A DNA stretch of 64,000 nt, taken from Streptomyces sp. V3I7 (lineage in GTDB: Bacteria; Actinomycetota; Actinomycetes; Streptomycetales; Streptomycetaceae). The translations under genes and the position numbers were made by a program. Below are positions 51,092 to 60,003 of the stretch, in pieces (positions within the stretch are counted from its first letter, which is position 1; each line of letters starts with the position of its first letter). The stretch is from the NCBI RefSeq assembly GCF_030817495.1, contig NZ_JAUSZK010000001.1, forward strand, positions 4,443,001-4,507,000, written 5' to 3'. The notes beneath the pieces are model-generated. The model was not told where the DNA came from. It saw nothing but the letters and a program-made list of their open reading frames with translations, and made no database searches.

Positions 51092-52102
51092 TCAGTCGCC
51101 CTCCGTGCGCTCCCGGGTGGCGAGCAGGCGGCGCAGGGAGTAGAGCCGCGCCGGGTCCGCGTGGCCCTCGGCCACCCAGGCGTCCAGCGCGCAGTCCTGC
51201 TCGTCGTGACTGCACGCGCGCGGGCAGCCCTCCGTGCCCGGCACCAGCTCGGGGAAGGCGTGGATGACGCGGGACGGGTCGATGTGCGCGAGGCCGAAGG
51301 ACCGTACACCGGGGGTGTCGATGACCCAGCCCTCCTCGTCCCCCAGCGGCAGCGCCAGCGCGGAGGTCGTCGTGTGGCGGCCGCGGCCCGTCACCGCGTT
51401 GACGTGTCCGGTCGTACGGCGGCGGTCCTCGGGGACCAGCGCGTTGACGAGGGTCGTCTTGCCGACGCCGGAGTGGCCGACGAAGGCGGTGACCCGGCCG
51501 TCCAGATGCTCGCGCACCCGGTCCGCGGCGTCGCCGTTCTCCAGCTCCTCGCGGCTGGTGACGACGTAGGGGATGTCCAGATCGCCGTACAGCTCCAGGA
51601 TCTTGTCCGCGGAGGCCAGGTCCGACTTGGTCAGGACCAGGAGCGGCTCCAGGCCGGCGTCGTACGCGGCGACCAGGCAGCGGTCGATCAGCCGGGGGCG
51701 CGGTTCGGGGTCGGCGAGGGCGGTGACGATGGCGAGCTGGTCGGCGTTGGCGACGACCACGCGCTCGTACGGATCGTCGTCGTCCGCCGTGCGGCGCAGG
51801 ACCGACGAGCGCTCCTCGATGCGGACGATCCGCGCGAGGGAGTCCTTCTGGCCGGACAGGTCACCGACCAGGGCGACCCGGTCGCCCACGATCGCCGCCT
51901 TGCGGCCCAGTTCGCGGGCCTTCATCGCCATGACGATCCGGCCGTCGACGAGGCACGTCAGACGGCCCCGGTCGACGGTGAGGACCATGCCCTCGGCGGC
52001 GTCCTCGTGCTTGGGCCGGATGTTCGTCCGCGGCCGGTTGCCCTTGCGGTTCGGGCGCGAGCGGATGTCGTCCTCGTCGGTGTGCTTGCCGTAGCGGCGC
52101 AT
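51092..52102 (-). CDS. rsgA: Ribosome small-subunit-dependent GTPase RsgA
   Basis: A 336-residue circularly permuted GTPase. An N-terminal OB domain is followed by G4 (LTKSD), then G1 (GHSGVGKTTL) and G3 (DTPG), which is the permuted order. The C-terminal zinc finger is CPRACSHDEQDC. RsgA checks and releases maturing 30S subunits. ATG 52102 lies 17 bp after the aroA stop, so the two form an operon. Confidence 0.93.
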   Translation of the reverse strand: MRRYGKHTDEDDIRSRPNRKGNRPRTNIRPKHEDAAEGMVLTVDRGRLTCLVDGRIVMAMKARELGRKAAIVGDRVALVGDLSGQKDSLARIVRIEERSSVLRRTADDDDPYERVVVANADQLAIVTALADPEPRPRLIDRCLVAAYDAGLEPLLVLTKSDLASADKILELYGDLDIPYVVTSREELENGDAADRVREHLDGRVTAFVGHSGVGKTTLVNALVPEDRRRTTGHVNAVTGRGRHTTTSALALPLGDEEGWVIDTPGVRSFGLAHIDPSRVIHAFPELVPGTEGCPRACSHDEQDCALDAWVAEGHADPARLYSLRRLLATRERTEGD

Positions 52103-52119
52103 GACTGGTTCCCGCGTCC

Positions 52120-53460
52120 CTATGCCCCGAGCATCCCGGTCCACAGATCCGGGAAGTCCGGCAGGGTCTTCGCCGTCGTCGCCACGTTCTCGATCTGCAC
52201 CCCCTCGACGACCAGGCCGATGATCGCTCCGGCCGTCGCCATGCGGTGGTCCTCGTACGTGTGGAAGATGCCGCCGTGCAGCTTGCGCGGGCGGATGTGC
52301 AGGCCGTCGGCGGTCTCGGTGACGTCGCCGCCGAGCTCGTTGATCTCCTTGGTGAGCGCGGCCAGCCGGTCCGTCTCGTGCAGCCGCAGATGCGCCACGC
52401 CCCGCAGGGTCGAGGGGGAGTCCGCGAGGGCGGCGACCGCCGCGATGCCCGGGGTCAGCTCACCGACGTCGCTCAGGTCCACGTCGATGCCGTGGACCGA
52501 GCCGGAGCCGGTGAACTCCAGGCCGTACTCGGTGAGCGTGCAGGAACCGCCCATCTCGGTGAAGATCTCGCGCAGCCTGTCACCCGGCTGGGTGGTCCGC
52601 GACGGCCAGTCCGGGATGACGACCTTGCCGCCGGTGACCAGGGCCGCGGCCAGGAACGGCTGGGCGTTCGACAGGTCCGGCTCGATGGTCAGGTCGCGGC
52701 CGAGCAGGGCGCCCGGCGTGACCCGCCAGACGTTCGGCTCGCCGCCCGACTCCGGGGTGTCCACCTGGGCGCCGACCGCGCGCAGCATGTCGACGGTCAT
52801 GCGGATGTGCGGCATGGACGGCAGCGAGGCGCCGGTGTGGCGGACCTCGACGCCCTGGTTGAAGCGCGGGCCGGACAGCAGCAGCGCCGACACGAACTGG
52901 GACGACGAGGAGGCGTCGATCGACACCGGGCCGCCCTCCAGCGCACCGCTGCCGTGCACCGTCATCGGCAGCGCGCCCCGGCCGTCGTCGTCGATCCGGG
53001 CGCCGAGGGCGCGCAGCGCGTCGATCACGCCGTTCAGGGGGCGCTCGTACGACCGCGGGTCGCCGTCGAAGCGGACGGAGCCGTCGGCCAGCGCGGCGAC
53101 CGGCGGCAGGAAGCGCATCACGGTGCCCGCGTTGCCGACGTCGACCGTGGCCGGGCCGCGTACCCCGGCGGGCAGCACACGCCAGGCCTCGCCGGTGCCG
53201 TCGGGGCCCCCCGCGACGGAGGAGCTGGACGACACCGTCTCCTCGATGCCGACGCCCAGGGCGCGCAGGGCACCGGCCATCAGCAGGGTGTCGCGGGAGC
53301 GCAGCGGCCGGCGCAGCCAGCCGGGCTCGGAGGCGAGGGCGGCGAGCACGAGGGCGCGGTTGGTGACCGACTTGGACCCGGGCACGTGGACCGTCGCGTC
53401 GACGGCTCCGCTCGCGTGCGGGGCGGTCCAGAGGGCGGTGTGTGCGGGGTTAACGGTCAT
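52120..53460 (-). CDS. aroA: EPSP synthase (3-phosphoshikimate 1-carboxyvinyltransferase)
   Basis: A 446-residue EPSP synthase. [16 protein letters not shown] near residue 29 binds shikimate phosphate, [16 protein letters not shown] near residue 105 is the PEP/glyphosate-region motif, and [11 protein letters not shown] near residue 350 is also conserved. It catalyses the sixth step of the shikimate pathway. ATG 53460 is the chosen start ([11 protein letters not shown]). It is upstream of rsgA in the same operon. Confidence 0.95.
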   Translation of the reverse strand: MTVNPAHTALWTAPHASGAVDATVHVPGSKSVTNRALVLAALASEPGWLRRPLRSRDTLLMAGALRALGVGIEETVSSSSSVAGGPDGTGEAWRVLPAGVRGPATVDVGNAGTVMRFLPPVAALADGSVRFDGDPRSYERPLNGVIDALRALGARIDDDGRGALPMTVHGSGALEGGPVSIDASSSSQFVSALLLSGPRFNQGVEVRHTGASLPSMPHIRMTVDMLRAVGAQVDTPESGGEPNVWRVTPGALLGRDLTIEPDLSNAQPFLAAALVTGGKVVIPDWPSRTTQPGDRLREIFTEMGGSCTLTEYGLEFTGSGSVHGIDVDLSDVGELTPGIAAVAALADSPSTLRGVAHLRLHETDRLAALTKEINELGGDVTETADGLHIRPRKLHGGIFHTYEDHRMATAGAIIGLVVEGVQIENVATTAKTLPDFPDLWTGMLGA

Positions 53461-53586
53461 GCGCCCCACTTTAGTGGTTGGGGATGAGCGGAGATCTTGA
53501 TCAAAAGTGGCGAAACCCGAACGAAATCTGGGCAGGGGAACATGCCACGCACCTATGCGTTCGCTCGGGGTCGCCGGGCCGGCCGC

Positions 53587-54309
53587 TCAGCCCTCGATCA
53601 GCCAGCGGCCGCCGCCTATGAGGCAGCACAGCGACACCGCGTGGAAGAGGAACAGCCACAGGCCCGCCGGAACGTGCGTGAGCCGGGACAGCTGGTCCGC
53701 GTCCGAGTCCCCGGCCCCTCCCCGCATCCGCTTGGCCTGGAGCTCGAAGGCCGGGCGCACCCCGCCGACCAGCAGGAACCACACCGCCACGCACGCGAAC
53801 ACCGCCTGCACCTGCGGCACCGCCAGCCAGGACACCAGCAGGAACGTCCCGCCCGCGACGATCACGGTCAGCGCGCCGTACGCGTTGCGGATCATCACCA
53901 GCATCGCCAGCAGCAGGGCGGTGGCCAGCCACAGCAGCAGCGTGACGTGCCCGGCGGTCAGCAGCGCGGCGCCGCCGAGGCCGAGCAGCGGGGGAGCGGT
54001 GTAGCCGGCGGCGGCGGTGAGGATCATGCCGATGCCGTGCGGCTTGCCGCGGCTCACGGTCAGGCCGCTGGTGTCGGAGTGCAGCCGGATGCCGGTGAGG
54101 GTGCGGCCGGTGAGCAGGGCGACCAGGCCGTGGCCGCCCTCGTGGGCGATGGTCACGGCGTTGCGCGAGACGCGCCAGAGTCCCGGCGGGACGACCGCGG
54201 CGAGCGCGAGCGCCAGGGTGCCGAACACCACCCACGGGTCCGGGTCGGGCTGGCTCCCCACGAGGCGGTCCCAGAGGTCGGGCAGCGCGGTGGCGGCGGT
54301 GCTGTCCAT
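53587..54309 (-). CDS. M50-family site-2-type membrane protease
   Basis: A 240-residue membrane protein with about six hydrophobic helices. The zinc motif AHEGGHG (HExxH) lies near residue 55 within a helix, as in S2P/M50B enzymes. Such proteases cut membrane-spanning substrates and often release regulators. The second motif (N/DPDG type) is not obvious, so activity is probable but not certain. ATG 54309 lies 60 bp from the divergent SRAP gene. Confidence 0.85.
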   Translation of the reverse strand: MDSTAATALPDLWDRLVGSQPDPDPWVVFGTLALALAAVVPPGLWRVSRNAVTIAHEGGHGLVALLTGRTLTGIRLHSDTSGLTVSRGKPHGIGMILTAAAGYTAPPLLGLGGAALLTAGHVTLLLWLATALLLAMLVMIRNAYGALTVIVAGGTFLLVSWLAVPQVQAVFACVAVWFLLVGGVRPAFELQAKRMRGGAGDSDADQLSRLTHVPAGLWLFLFHAVSLCCLIGGGRWLIEG

Positions 54310-54369
54310 GGTCTTGTGGTGACTCCCTCGGGGTCCTCGGGTGGCTTCGAATCTGGCAGTGTGGCACGT

Positions 54370-55185
54370 ATGTGCGGACGGTATGCAGCGAGCCGGAGGC
54401 CCGAGGACCTTGCCGGGACCTTCGGGGTGGAGAAGTGGGAGCCGGAGGAGACCCTGGCGCCCGACTACAACGTGGCTCCGACCAAGGAGGTCTACGCCGT
54501 CCTCGACCGTCCCTTGAAAGACGCCGCCGACCCGGATCCGGTTCGCCAGCTGCGCAAGCTCAAGTGGGGTCTCGTCCCGTCCTGGGCCAAGTCCCCCGAG
54601 GGCGGCGCCCGGATGATCAACGCGCGCGCTGAGACGGTGCACGAGAAGCCGTCGTACCGCCGCGCCTTCGCCGCCCGCCGCTGCATCATCCCCGCCGACG
54701 GGTACTACGAATGGGTCACCGGCCGGCAGGAGCGCGACCTGGAGGTCGAGGGCAGGACGAAGCGGCCGCGCAAACAGCCGTACTTCGTGCTGCCCGCCGA
54801 CGGATCGGTGTTCGCGATGGCCGGACTGTACGAGTTCTGGCGGGACCGGACGCTTCCCGACGACCATCCGCAGGCCTGGTGGGTGACCTGCTCGGTGATC
54901 ACCACCGAGGCGGAGACCGACCCGCTGGCGGTGGCCCCGGCCGATGGCCCCCACTCCCTCGCCGAGATCCACCCCCGGATGCCGCTGATGCTCACCCCCG
55001 ACCGCTGGGACGCCTGGCTGGACCCGACCCGGACGGACGTCGCCGACCTGCGCTCCCTGCTGGCGCCGCCCGCCCCCGGGCTGATGCGTGCCTACCCGGT
55101 CTCCACGGCCGTCAGCAACGTCCGCAACAACGGCCCGGAGCTGCTCAAGGAGCTGGACGGTCCGGAAGAGGGCACACTCTTCTAG
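54370..55185 (+). CDS. SRAP-domain protein (YedK/HMCES family)
   Basis: A 271-residue SOS-response-associated peptidase-like protein. The catalytic Cys2 directly follows Met1 (MCGRYA). The conserved Asn (YNVAPT), Glu (DGYYEW) and His (IHPRMPLML) complete the active site that crosslinks to abasic sites in single-stranded DNA. ATG 54370 must be the start because Cys2 has to become N-terminal. It ends 1 bp before the next gene's GTG, suggesting one transcript. Confidence 0.93.
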   Translation: MCGRYAASRRPEDLAGTFGVEKWEPEETLAPDYNVAPTKEVYAVLDRPLKDAADPDPVRQLRKLKWGLVPSWAKSPEGGARMINARAETVHEKPSYRRAFAARRCIIPADGYYEWVTGRQERDLEVEGRTKRPRKQPYFVLPADGSVFAMAGLYEFWRDRTLPDDHPQAWWVTCSVITTEAETDPLAVAPADGPHSLAEIHPRMPLMLTPDRWDAWLDPTRTDVADLRSLLAPPAPGLMRAYPVSTAVSNVRNNGPELLKELDGPEEGTLF

Positions 55186-55186
55186 C

Positions 55187-55813
55187 GTGATCGAGATTGT
55201 CGAGACCGACGCGGGAACCGCACGCATCACCTGGCACCGGGCGCCCGACGCGCGGCTGGTGCTGGCCCTCGGCCACGGGGCCGGCGGCGGCATCGAGGCA
55301 CGGGACCTCCAGGCGCTCGCCCGGGTGCTCCCGGAGCACGGTGTCACCGTGGCCCTCGTCGAGCAGCCCTGGCGGGTCGCGGGCAAGAAGGTCGCCCCGG
55401 CGCCGAAGACCCTGGACGCCGGCTGGCGCGGCCTCTGGCCCGCGCTGACTGGGATGGAACTGCCGGTGATCTCCGGCGGCCGGAGCGCGGGCGCGCGCGT
55501 GGCCTGCCGTACCGCCGCCGAGCTCGGGGCGCGCGCCGTCCTCGCGCTCAGCTTCCCGCTGCATCCGCCGGGCAAGCCCGAGAAGTCCCGCGCCGACGAG
55601 CTGCTGGCGGCCGGGGTGCCCACGCTCGTCGTCCAGGGCGCGGGCGACCCCTTCGGGCGGCCCGAGGAGTTCCCCGACGGCGACTACGCGATGGTCGAGG
55701 TGCCGCACGGCGACCACGGCTTCGCCGTGCCGAAACGGGCGGAGACCACCCAGGACGAGGCCCTGCGGATCATCACCGACGGGGTCGCGGAATGGACCGC
55801 TTCACTCCGCTGA
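55187..55813 (+). CDS. Small alpha/beta hydrolase (KANL3/Tex30-like)
   Basis: A 208-residue alpha/beta hydrolase of the KANL3/Tex30 type. GHGAGGG near residue 29 forms the oxyanion turn, [11 protein letters not shown] near residue 100 is the nucleophile elbow, [12 protein letters not shown] carries the acid and HGDHGF near residue 180 the base. The substrate is unknown. GTG 55187 begins one base after the SRAP stop. The gene ends just before the SigR-type promoter of sigR. Confidence 0.85.
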   Translation: MIEIVETDAGTARITWHRAPDARLVLALGHGAGGGIEARDLQALARVLPEHGVTVALVEQPWRVAGKKVAPAPKTLDAGWRGLWPALTGMELPVISGGRSAGARVACRTAAELGARAVLALSFPLHPPGKPEKSRADELLAAGVPTLVVQGAGDPFGRPEEFPDGDYAMVEVPHGDHGFAVPKRAETTQDEALRIITDGVAEWTASLR

Positions 55814-55820
55814 CGACCCC

Positions 55821-55847
55821 GGGAATGCCGTGCACCGGACTTCTGTT
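55821..55847 (+). promoter_or_regulatory. SigR autoregulatory promoter (sigRp2)
   Basis: GGGAAT (55821-55826), 18 bp, GTT (55845-55847): an exact SigR consensus. Transcripts from here include the upstream ATG at 55909 and so can encode the long SigR form. A TATCCT at 56022-56027 could be the -10 of a second, downstream promoter (p1-like), but no good -35 is seen for it. Confidence 0.88.
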
Positions 55848-55908
55848 GTCCCGGACGTCGGTGTTGAGTACCGGCGCCGATGACGTCATAGGAGAGGAAG
55901 TCCGCCGC

Positions 55909-56073
55909 ATGGGTTCGACCGTCTGCCCGAGCCGCTGCAGCCGCCCCGACCTGGACTGGACGGTGCTGCACGCGGCGAAGACCGCTCCTATTCGAGGGGC
56001 GGCGGGTACGGGTCGTGTTCTATCCTCCGATTCGAGTGGGATCGGCATCGGTCCTGCCCGGGAACTTGAGGAG
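55909..56073 (+). CDS. 55-codon in-frame N-terminal extension of SigR (long isoform)
   Basis: ATG 55909, with GGAG and GAGGAAG just upstream, opens a frame that runs without a stop into sigR. It adds exactly 55 residues before the GTG at 56074. The extension contains CPSRC near its start and no known domain. In S. coelicolor a larger, unstable SigR isoform with an N-terminal extension of this size is produced from the autoregulatory promoter and limits the response. The geometry here (SigR promoter, then ATG, then sigR) matches. Confidence 0.75.
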
Positions 56074-56757
56074 GTGGGTCCGGTCACCGGTACCGACGCA
56101 GGGACCGACAACGGCCAGGCGGAGCAGCCCGAGGGCCGGGGCACGAGCATGGAATCGTCCGCCGAGCGCAGCGCGCGCTTCGAGCGGGACGCGCTCGAGT
56201 TCCTCGACCAGATGTACTCGGCCGCCCTGCGCATGACGCGCAACCCGGCCGACGCGGAGGACCTGGTGCAGGAGACCTACGCCAAGGCGTACGCGTCCTT
56301 CCACCAGTTCCGCGAGGGCACGAACCTCAAGGCGTGGCTGTACCGGATCCTGACCAACACCTTCATCAACTCGTACCGCAAGAAGCAGCGCGAACCCCAG
56401 CGCAGCGCGGCCGAGGAGATCGAGGACTGGCAGCTGGCGCGCGCCGAGTCGCACATGTCGACCGGTCTGCGCTCGGCCGAGTCGCAGGCGCTCGACCACC
56501 TGCCGGACTCGGACGTCAAGGAAGCGCTGCAGGCGATCCCCGAGGAATTCCGCATCGCCGTGTATCTCGCCGATGTAGAGGGCTTTGCCTACAAGGAGAT
56601 CGCGGACATCATGGGGACCCCCATCGGTACGGTGATGTCCCGGCTGCACCGGGGCCGCCGTCAGCTGCGCGGCATGCTGGAGGACTACGCCCGTGACCGT
56701 GGTCTGGTCCCGGCCGGCGCCGGAGAGTCGAACGAAGCGAAAGGCTCGGGCTCATGA
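56074..56757 (+). CDS. sigR: ECF sigma factor SigR
   Basis: A 227-residue ECF sigma factor that controls the thiol-oxidative stress response. Region 2 includes [20 protein letters not shown] and the -10-binding [21 protein letters not shown]. Region 4 ends with [30 protein letters not shown], the helix-turn-helix that reads the -35 GGGAAT. GTG 56074 is the conventional start but lies directly on the GAGGAGGTG Shine-Dalgarno. A GTC at 56083 has more normal spacing, so the true start is open. The stop overlaps rsrA (ATGA). Confidence 0.95.
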   Translation: MGPVTGTDAGTDNGQAEQPEGRGTSMESSAERSARFERDALEFLDQMYSAALRMTRNPADAEDLVQETYAKAYASFHQFREGTNLKAWLYRILTNTFINSYRKKQREPQRSAAEEIEDWQLARAESHMSTGLRSAESQALDHLPDSDVKEALQAIPEEFRIAVYLADVEGFAYKEIADIMGTPIGTVMSRLHRGRRQLRGMLEDYARDRGLVPAGAGESNEAKGSGS

Positions 56758-57056
56758 GCTGCGGAGAGCCGCACGAGACGGACTGCAGTGAGGTCCTGGA
56801 CCACCTGTACGAGTTCCTCGACAGCGAGATGCCGGACGTCGACCGCGACAAGTTCCAGCACCACTTCGAGGAATGCTCCCCGTGCCTGGAGAAGTACGGC
56901 CTGGAGCAGGCCGTGAAGAAGCTGGTCAAGCGGTGCTGCGGGCACGACGACGTGCCGAGCGACCTGCGGGCGAAGGTGATGGGCCGGATCGACCTGATCC
57001 GCTCCGGCCAGGCCGTGCCCGAGCACGACGTGACGGCCACGGCACATGAGTCCTGA
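56754..57056 (+). CDS. rsrA: Zinc-binding redox-sensitive anti-sigma factor RsrA
   Basis: A 100-residue ZAS anti-sigma factor. The zinc/redox ligands fall exactly at Cys11, His37, Cys41 and Cys44 (HHFEECSPC), with Cys3, Cys61 and Cys62 also present as in RsrA. Under reducing conditions it holds SigR; disulfide formation releases zinc and SigR. ATG 56754 overlaps the sigR stop, ensuring stoichiometric synthesis. The stop codon lies at the end of the first unit of a three-copy heptamer repeat. Confidence 0.95.
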   Translation: MSCGEPHETDCSEVLDHLYEFLDSEMPDVDRDKFQHHFEECSPCLEKYGLEQAVKKLVKRCCGHDDVPSDLRAKVMGRIDLIRSGQAVPEHDVTATAHES

Positions 57057-57068
57057 GTCCTGAGTCCT
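57048..57068 (+). repeat. Three perfect heptamers across the rsrA stop
   Basis: GAGTCCT is repeated three times (57048-57068). The first unit contributes the last codons and stop of rsrA; the others create further in-line TGA triplets. Confidence 0.9.
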
Positions 57069-57163
57069 GACCCGCGCCGCGGGCTCTGATCCCCCGGCGC
57101 CCCGTCACCGCACGCCCATGATCTGACCGCGGGGTCATCACTCGAACGTGCTAATCCCCGGCC

Positions 57164-58636
57164 ATGGGCCCACGCATTCCCGATCTCCGTCCTAGGCTCC
57201 GGAGCCTGGACAGGCATGGTCGGGGGTGGGTGGTCATGAAGTCGGTTCCCGCGCGGGCCCGCGTGTACGTGGCCTGTGTCGCCCTCGCCGCCCTGCTCTG
57301 TCTGCTGCCGCTGCCGGAGGTCCGCGCCCCCTGGGGGGCCCTCGCGCTGCTCGCCGCGCTGTACGCCGCCTTCGAGCACGTCGTCCGCCGCCGCTTCTCC
57401 GGCGCCTTCCATCCCGTCCTGCTCGCCGGGGCGTTCCTGCTGCCCGCGCCCGCCGCCGCGCTCGTACCGCTGCCCGGCGCCCTGCTCGCCGGCCCCGGCC
57501 GGCCGGGCCCGCTGCGGCGGATCTGGCGGGCCGCCCAGTCGGCGCTCGCCGTGTGGTGCGCGGCCCGGGTGCACGGGGCGCTGGGCGGCCGGGACGCGGT
57601 CGCCGGCTCCGACTTCCCGTACGCGCTCGTGCCCGCCGGGGCCGCCGTGCTGGTGTTCTGCCTGGTGCTGGCCGTGCTCGACGGCGGCCTCCTCGCGTTC
57701 GGCGCGGGCATGGCGCCCGCGCCCCTGCGACAGCGCGGAAGCGTGCCGGTGGGCCGGGCCTGGCGCGGGCTGCTGTCCCGTTCGCTCGCGCCCACCGCGG
57801 TGCACGGGCTGGCCGGGCTGATGATGGCCGTGCTGTGGCGCAGCCCGTACGGGCCGGTCGCCGCGCTGCTCGTGCTGCTGCCGATGTGCGTGTCCTGGTG
57901 GGTGTTCGCCCAGTACCACCGGGAGCGCGCCGCCCATCAGGCGACGATCCGCGCGCTGGTGCAGGCCGTCGACATCAAGGACGGCTACACGCGCGGGCAC
58001 AGCGAACGCGTCGGACAGGCCTCCGTGATGATCGCCCGCGAGCTGGGCATGGACGACGAACGCGTCGAGACGCTGCGGTTCGCCGGGATCCTGCACGACG
58101 TGGGCAAGCTGGGCGTGCCCACGCGGCTGCTGCGCAAGGACGGTCCGCTGACCCCTGAGGAGCGGCGCGTGATCGAACTCCACCCGGAGTACGGCCACGA
58201 GATGGTGCGCGGGATCTCCTTCCTCGGCGAGGCCCGCGCCGCGATCCTGCACCACCACGAGCGGCTGGACGGGAGCGGGTACCCGTACGGGCTGGTGGGC
58301 GGTCAGATCCCCGAGTGCGCGCGGGTGGTGGCCGTCGCCGACGCCTTCGACGCGATGACGTCCACCCGCTCCTACCGCAGGGCACGGCCCGTCGCGGTGG
58401 CGCTGGAGGAGCTGGAGCGGTGCGCGGGCGCGCAGTTCGACCCCCTGATGGTCGGCGCGCTGGTCCGGGCGCTGGGTCGGCGGGGCGCCGCGGCGGGCGA
58501 CGGCTGGCATCCCGCCGTGACCGCGGACGAGACGCCCGCGCCGGTGCCGGCGGCCGTACCGCCCGAGCCCGTCGCCGACGCAGACGGAGCGGGAAACAGG
58601 GCGAGACCGGGCGCGAGACCCGGAGCGCACCGATGA
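57164..58636 (+). CDS. Membrane HD-GYP domain protein (candidate c-di-GMP phosphodiesterase)
   Basis: A 490-residue protein. About six to seven helices lie in residues 25-250, then an HD-GYP domain. HSERVGQASVMIAREL starts the domain, HDVGKLGVP near residue 310 holds the metal-binding HD, and HHERLDGSGYP near residue 365 is an intact GYP motif, followed by VVAVADAFDAMTS. HD-GYP enzymes hydrolyse cyclic di-GMP; Streptomyces species have a small pair of such proteins, and this gene and the next could be that pair. ATG 57164 has TAATCC six bases upstream; ATG 57236 is an alternative. The stop overlaps the next gene. Confidence 0.87.
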   Translation: MGPRIPDLRPRLRSLDRHGRGWVVMKSVPARARVYVACVALAALLCLLPLPEVRAPWGALALLAALYAAFEHVVRRRFSGAFHPVLLAGAFLLPAPAAALVPLPGALLAGPGRPGPLRRIWRAAQSALAVWCAARVHGALGGRDAVAGSDFPYALVPAGAAVLVFCLVLAVLDGGLLAFGAGMAPAPLRQRGSVPVGRAWRGLLSRSLAPTAVHGLAGLMMAVLWRSPYGPVAALLVLLPMCVSWWVFAQYHRERAAHQATIRALVQAVDIKDGYTRGHSERVGQASVMIARELGMDDERVETLRFAGILHDVGKLGVPTRLLRKDGPLTPEERRVIELHPEYGHEMVRGISFLGEARAAILHHHERLDGSGYPYGLVGGQIPECARVVAVADAFDAMTSTRSYRRARPVAVALEELERCAGAQFDPLMVGALVRALGRRGAAAGDGWHPAVTADETPAPVPAAVPPEPVADADGAGNRARPGARPGAHR

Positions 58637-59892
58637 CCGCGCTCCGCCTCGTCCACGTCAGCGCCGCGTTCGTCGCCGCCGTCTGCGTCACCGTCACCCT
58701 CGCGGCCGGCCTCGTCGAACCCGGCGTCGCCCTCGCCTTCGCCGCGCTCACCGCCGTCGGCGAACTGGCCCTGCCCCGGGCCCCGGAAGCGGCCCGCGCC
58801 ACGGGCACCGGCGCCCCCGTCGGCCAGCCCGCGCCGCTCGGCGCCGCGGGCGCGCTGGCGTACGCCCTGCTCGGCGAGGTCGCCGGACGCCCGGCCGTCC
58901 ACGGCGCCGCCCAGGTCGTCACCGTGGTCCTCGCCGCCTGCCTGCTCGGCAGCGTCCCGCACATCTGGAGCGGGCGCACGACCACGGCCGACCACCTGGC
59001 GCGCCGGGTCCTCACCGTCGCCTTCGCCGCCGTCTGCTTCCAACCCCTGTACGGCAACGGCCTGTTCGAGGCCTGGAGCGGGCCCGCCTACGTCCTGCTG
59101 CTCGTCGCCCTCCTCGTCCTGACCGCCCTGTGCGACACCGTCCTGGCCGCCGCGCTGGCGCACTCCCGCACCCGTTGGCCGTTCGGCCCGCTGCTGCGGG
59201 ACGAGCTGCGCGGGCTGCTCGGGATCGGGTCGGCGGTGTGCGCGACGGGGGCGGTGATGGCGCTGGCGGTCGCCGTCGTCGGGCTGTGGGCGCTGCCCGT
59301 GTTCAGCCTGCCGCTTCTGCTCACCCAGCTGGCGCTGCGCCGGTACGCGGCCGTGCGGGCGACCTACCGGCAGACCATCGCCTCCCTCGCGCGGGCCACC
59401 GAGATAGCGGGGTGCACCCCGGTGGGGCACGCCCGCCGCGTCGCCGCGCTCAGCGAGGCCGTCGGCCGGGACCTGGGGCTGTCCGGGAGCGAGCTGACCG
59501 TCCTGGAGTACGCCGCCCTGATGCACGACATCGGCCAGTTGAGCCTGGTCGACCCGGTCCCGGCCGGGGCCACCGGCACGCTCCCGCTACAGGAGCAGCG
59601 GCGCATCGCGCTGCTGGGCGGGGCGGTCGTACGGCAGACGGGGGTCGACGCGGCGGTCGCCGTGGTCGTGGAGCGGCAGGCCGACCCCTACCGGGAGCAG
59701 CCGCTCGCCGCCCGGATCGTGCGGGCGGTGAACGCGTACGAGGAGAAGGCGCACGAGCCGGGCGCGGGCGGTGCGCTGCGGGCGCTGGAGGAACTGCGCC
59801 TGGGGACCGCGGGGGAATATGCGCCGGAGGTCGTGGAGTCGCTGGCCCGGGTGCTGTCCCGGGACTGTCTGACACTGCCTGTGGCTGGGTAA
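58633..59892 (+). CDS. Membrane HD-domain protein with degenerate GYP region
   Basis: A 419-residue sister of the upstream HD-GYP protein, with about seven helices and a C-terminal HD domain. It keeps GHARRVAALSEAVGRDLGL and HDIGQLSLV, in which the Lys after HDxG is Gln. The GYP-motif region is replaced by VERQADPYREQPLAARIV, lacking HHE and GYP. Catalysis of c-di-GMP is therefore unlikely, and a regulatory or scaffolding role with its neighbour is more plausible. ATG 58633 overlaps the upstream stop (ATGA). Confidence 0.85.
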   Translation: MTALRLVHVSAAFVAAVCVTVTLAAGLVEPGVALAFAALTAVGELALPRAPEAARATGTGAPVGQPAPLGAAGALAYALLGEVAGRPAVHGAAQVVTVVLAACLLGSVPHIWSGRTTTADHLARRVLTVAFAAVCFQPLYGNGLFEAWSGPAYVLLLVALLVLTALCDTVLAAALAHSRTRWPFGPLLRDELRGLLGIGSAVCATGAVMALAVAVVGLWALPVFSLPLLLTQLALRRYAAVRATYRQTIASLARATEIAGCTPVGHARRVAALSEAVGRDLGLSGSELTVLEYAALMHDIGQLSLVDPVPAGATGTLPLQEQRRIALLGGAVVRQTGVDAAVAVVVERQADPYREQPLAARIVRAVNAYEEKAHEPGAGGALRALEELRLGTAGEYAPEVVESLARVLSRDCLTLPVAG

Positions 59893-60003
59893 CCCATGGG
59901 TAATGAGCGGCCCTCCCGCCGTACGTGGTTGGATGCGAGGGAGAGGGTGTCCGGGGGCAGCGGCCAGCCCACTGCGCGGAAATGGAACTGGCAGGCGGGA
60001 ATC

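Noticed and set aside
53536..53562. GGGAAC followed by GTT
   Set aside because: The spacer is 17 bp and no plus-strand gene starts within 800 bp.
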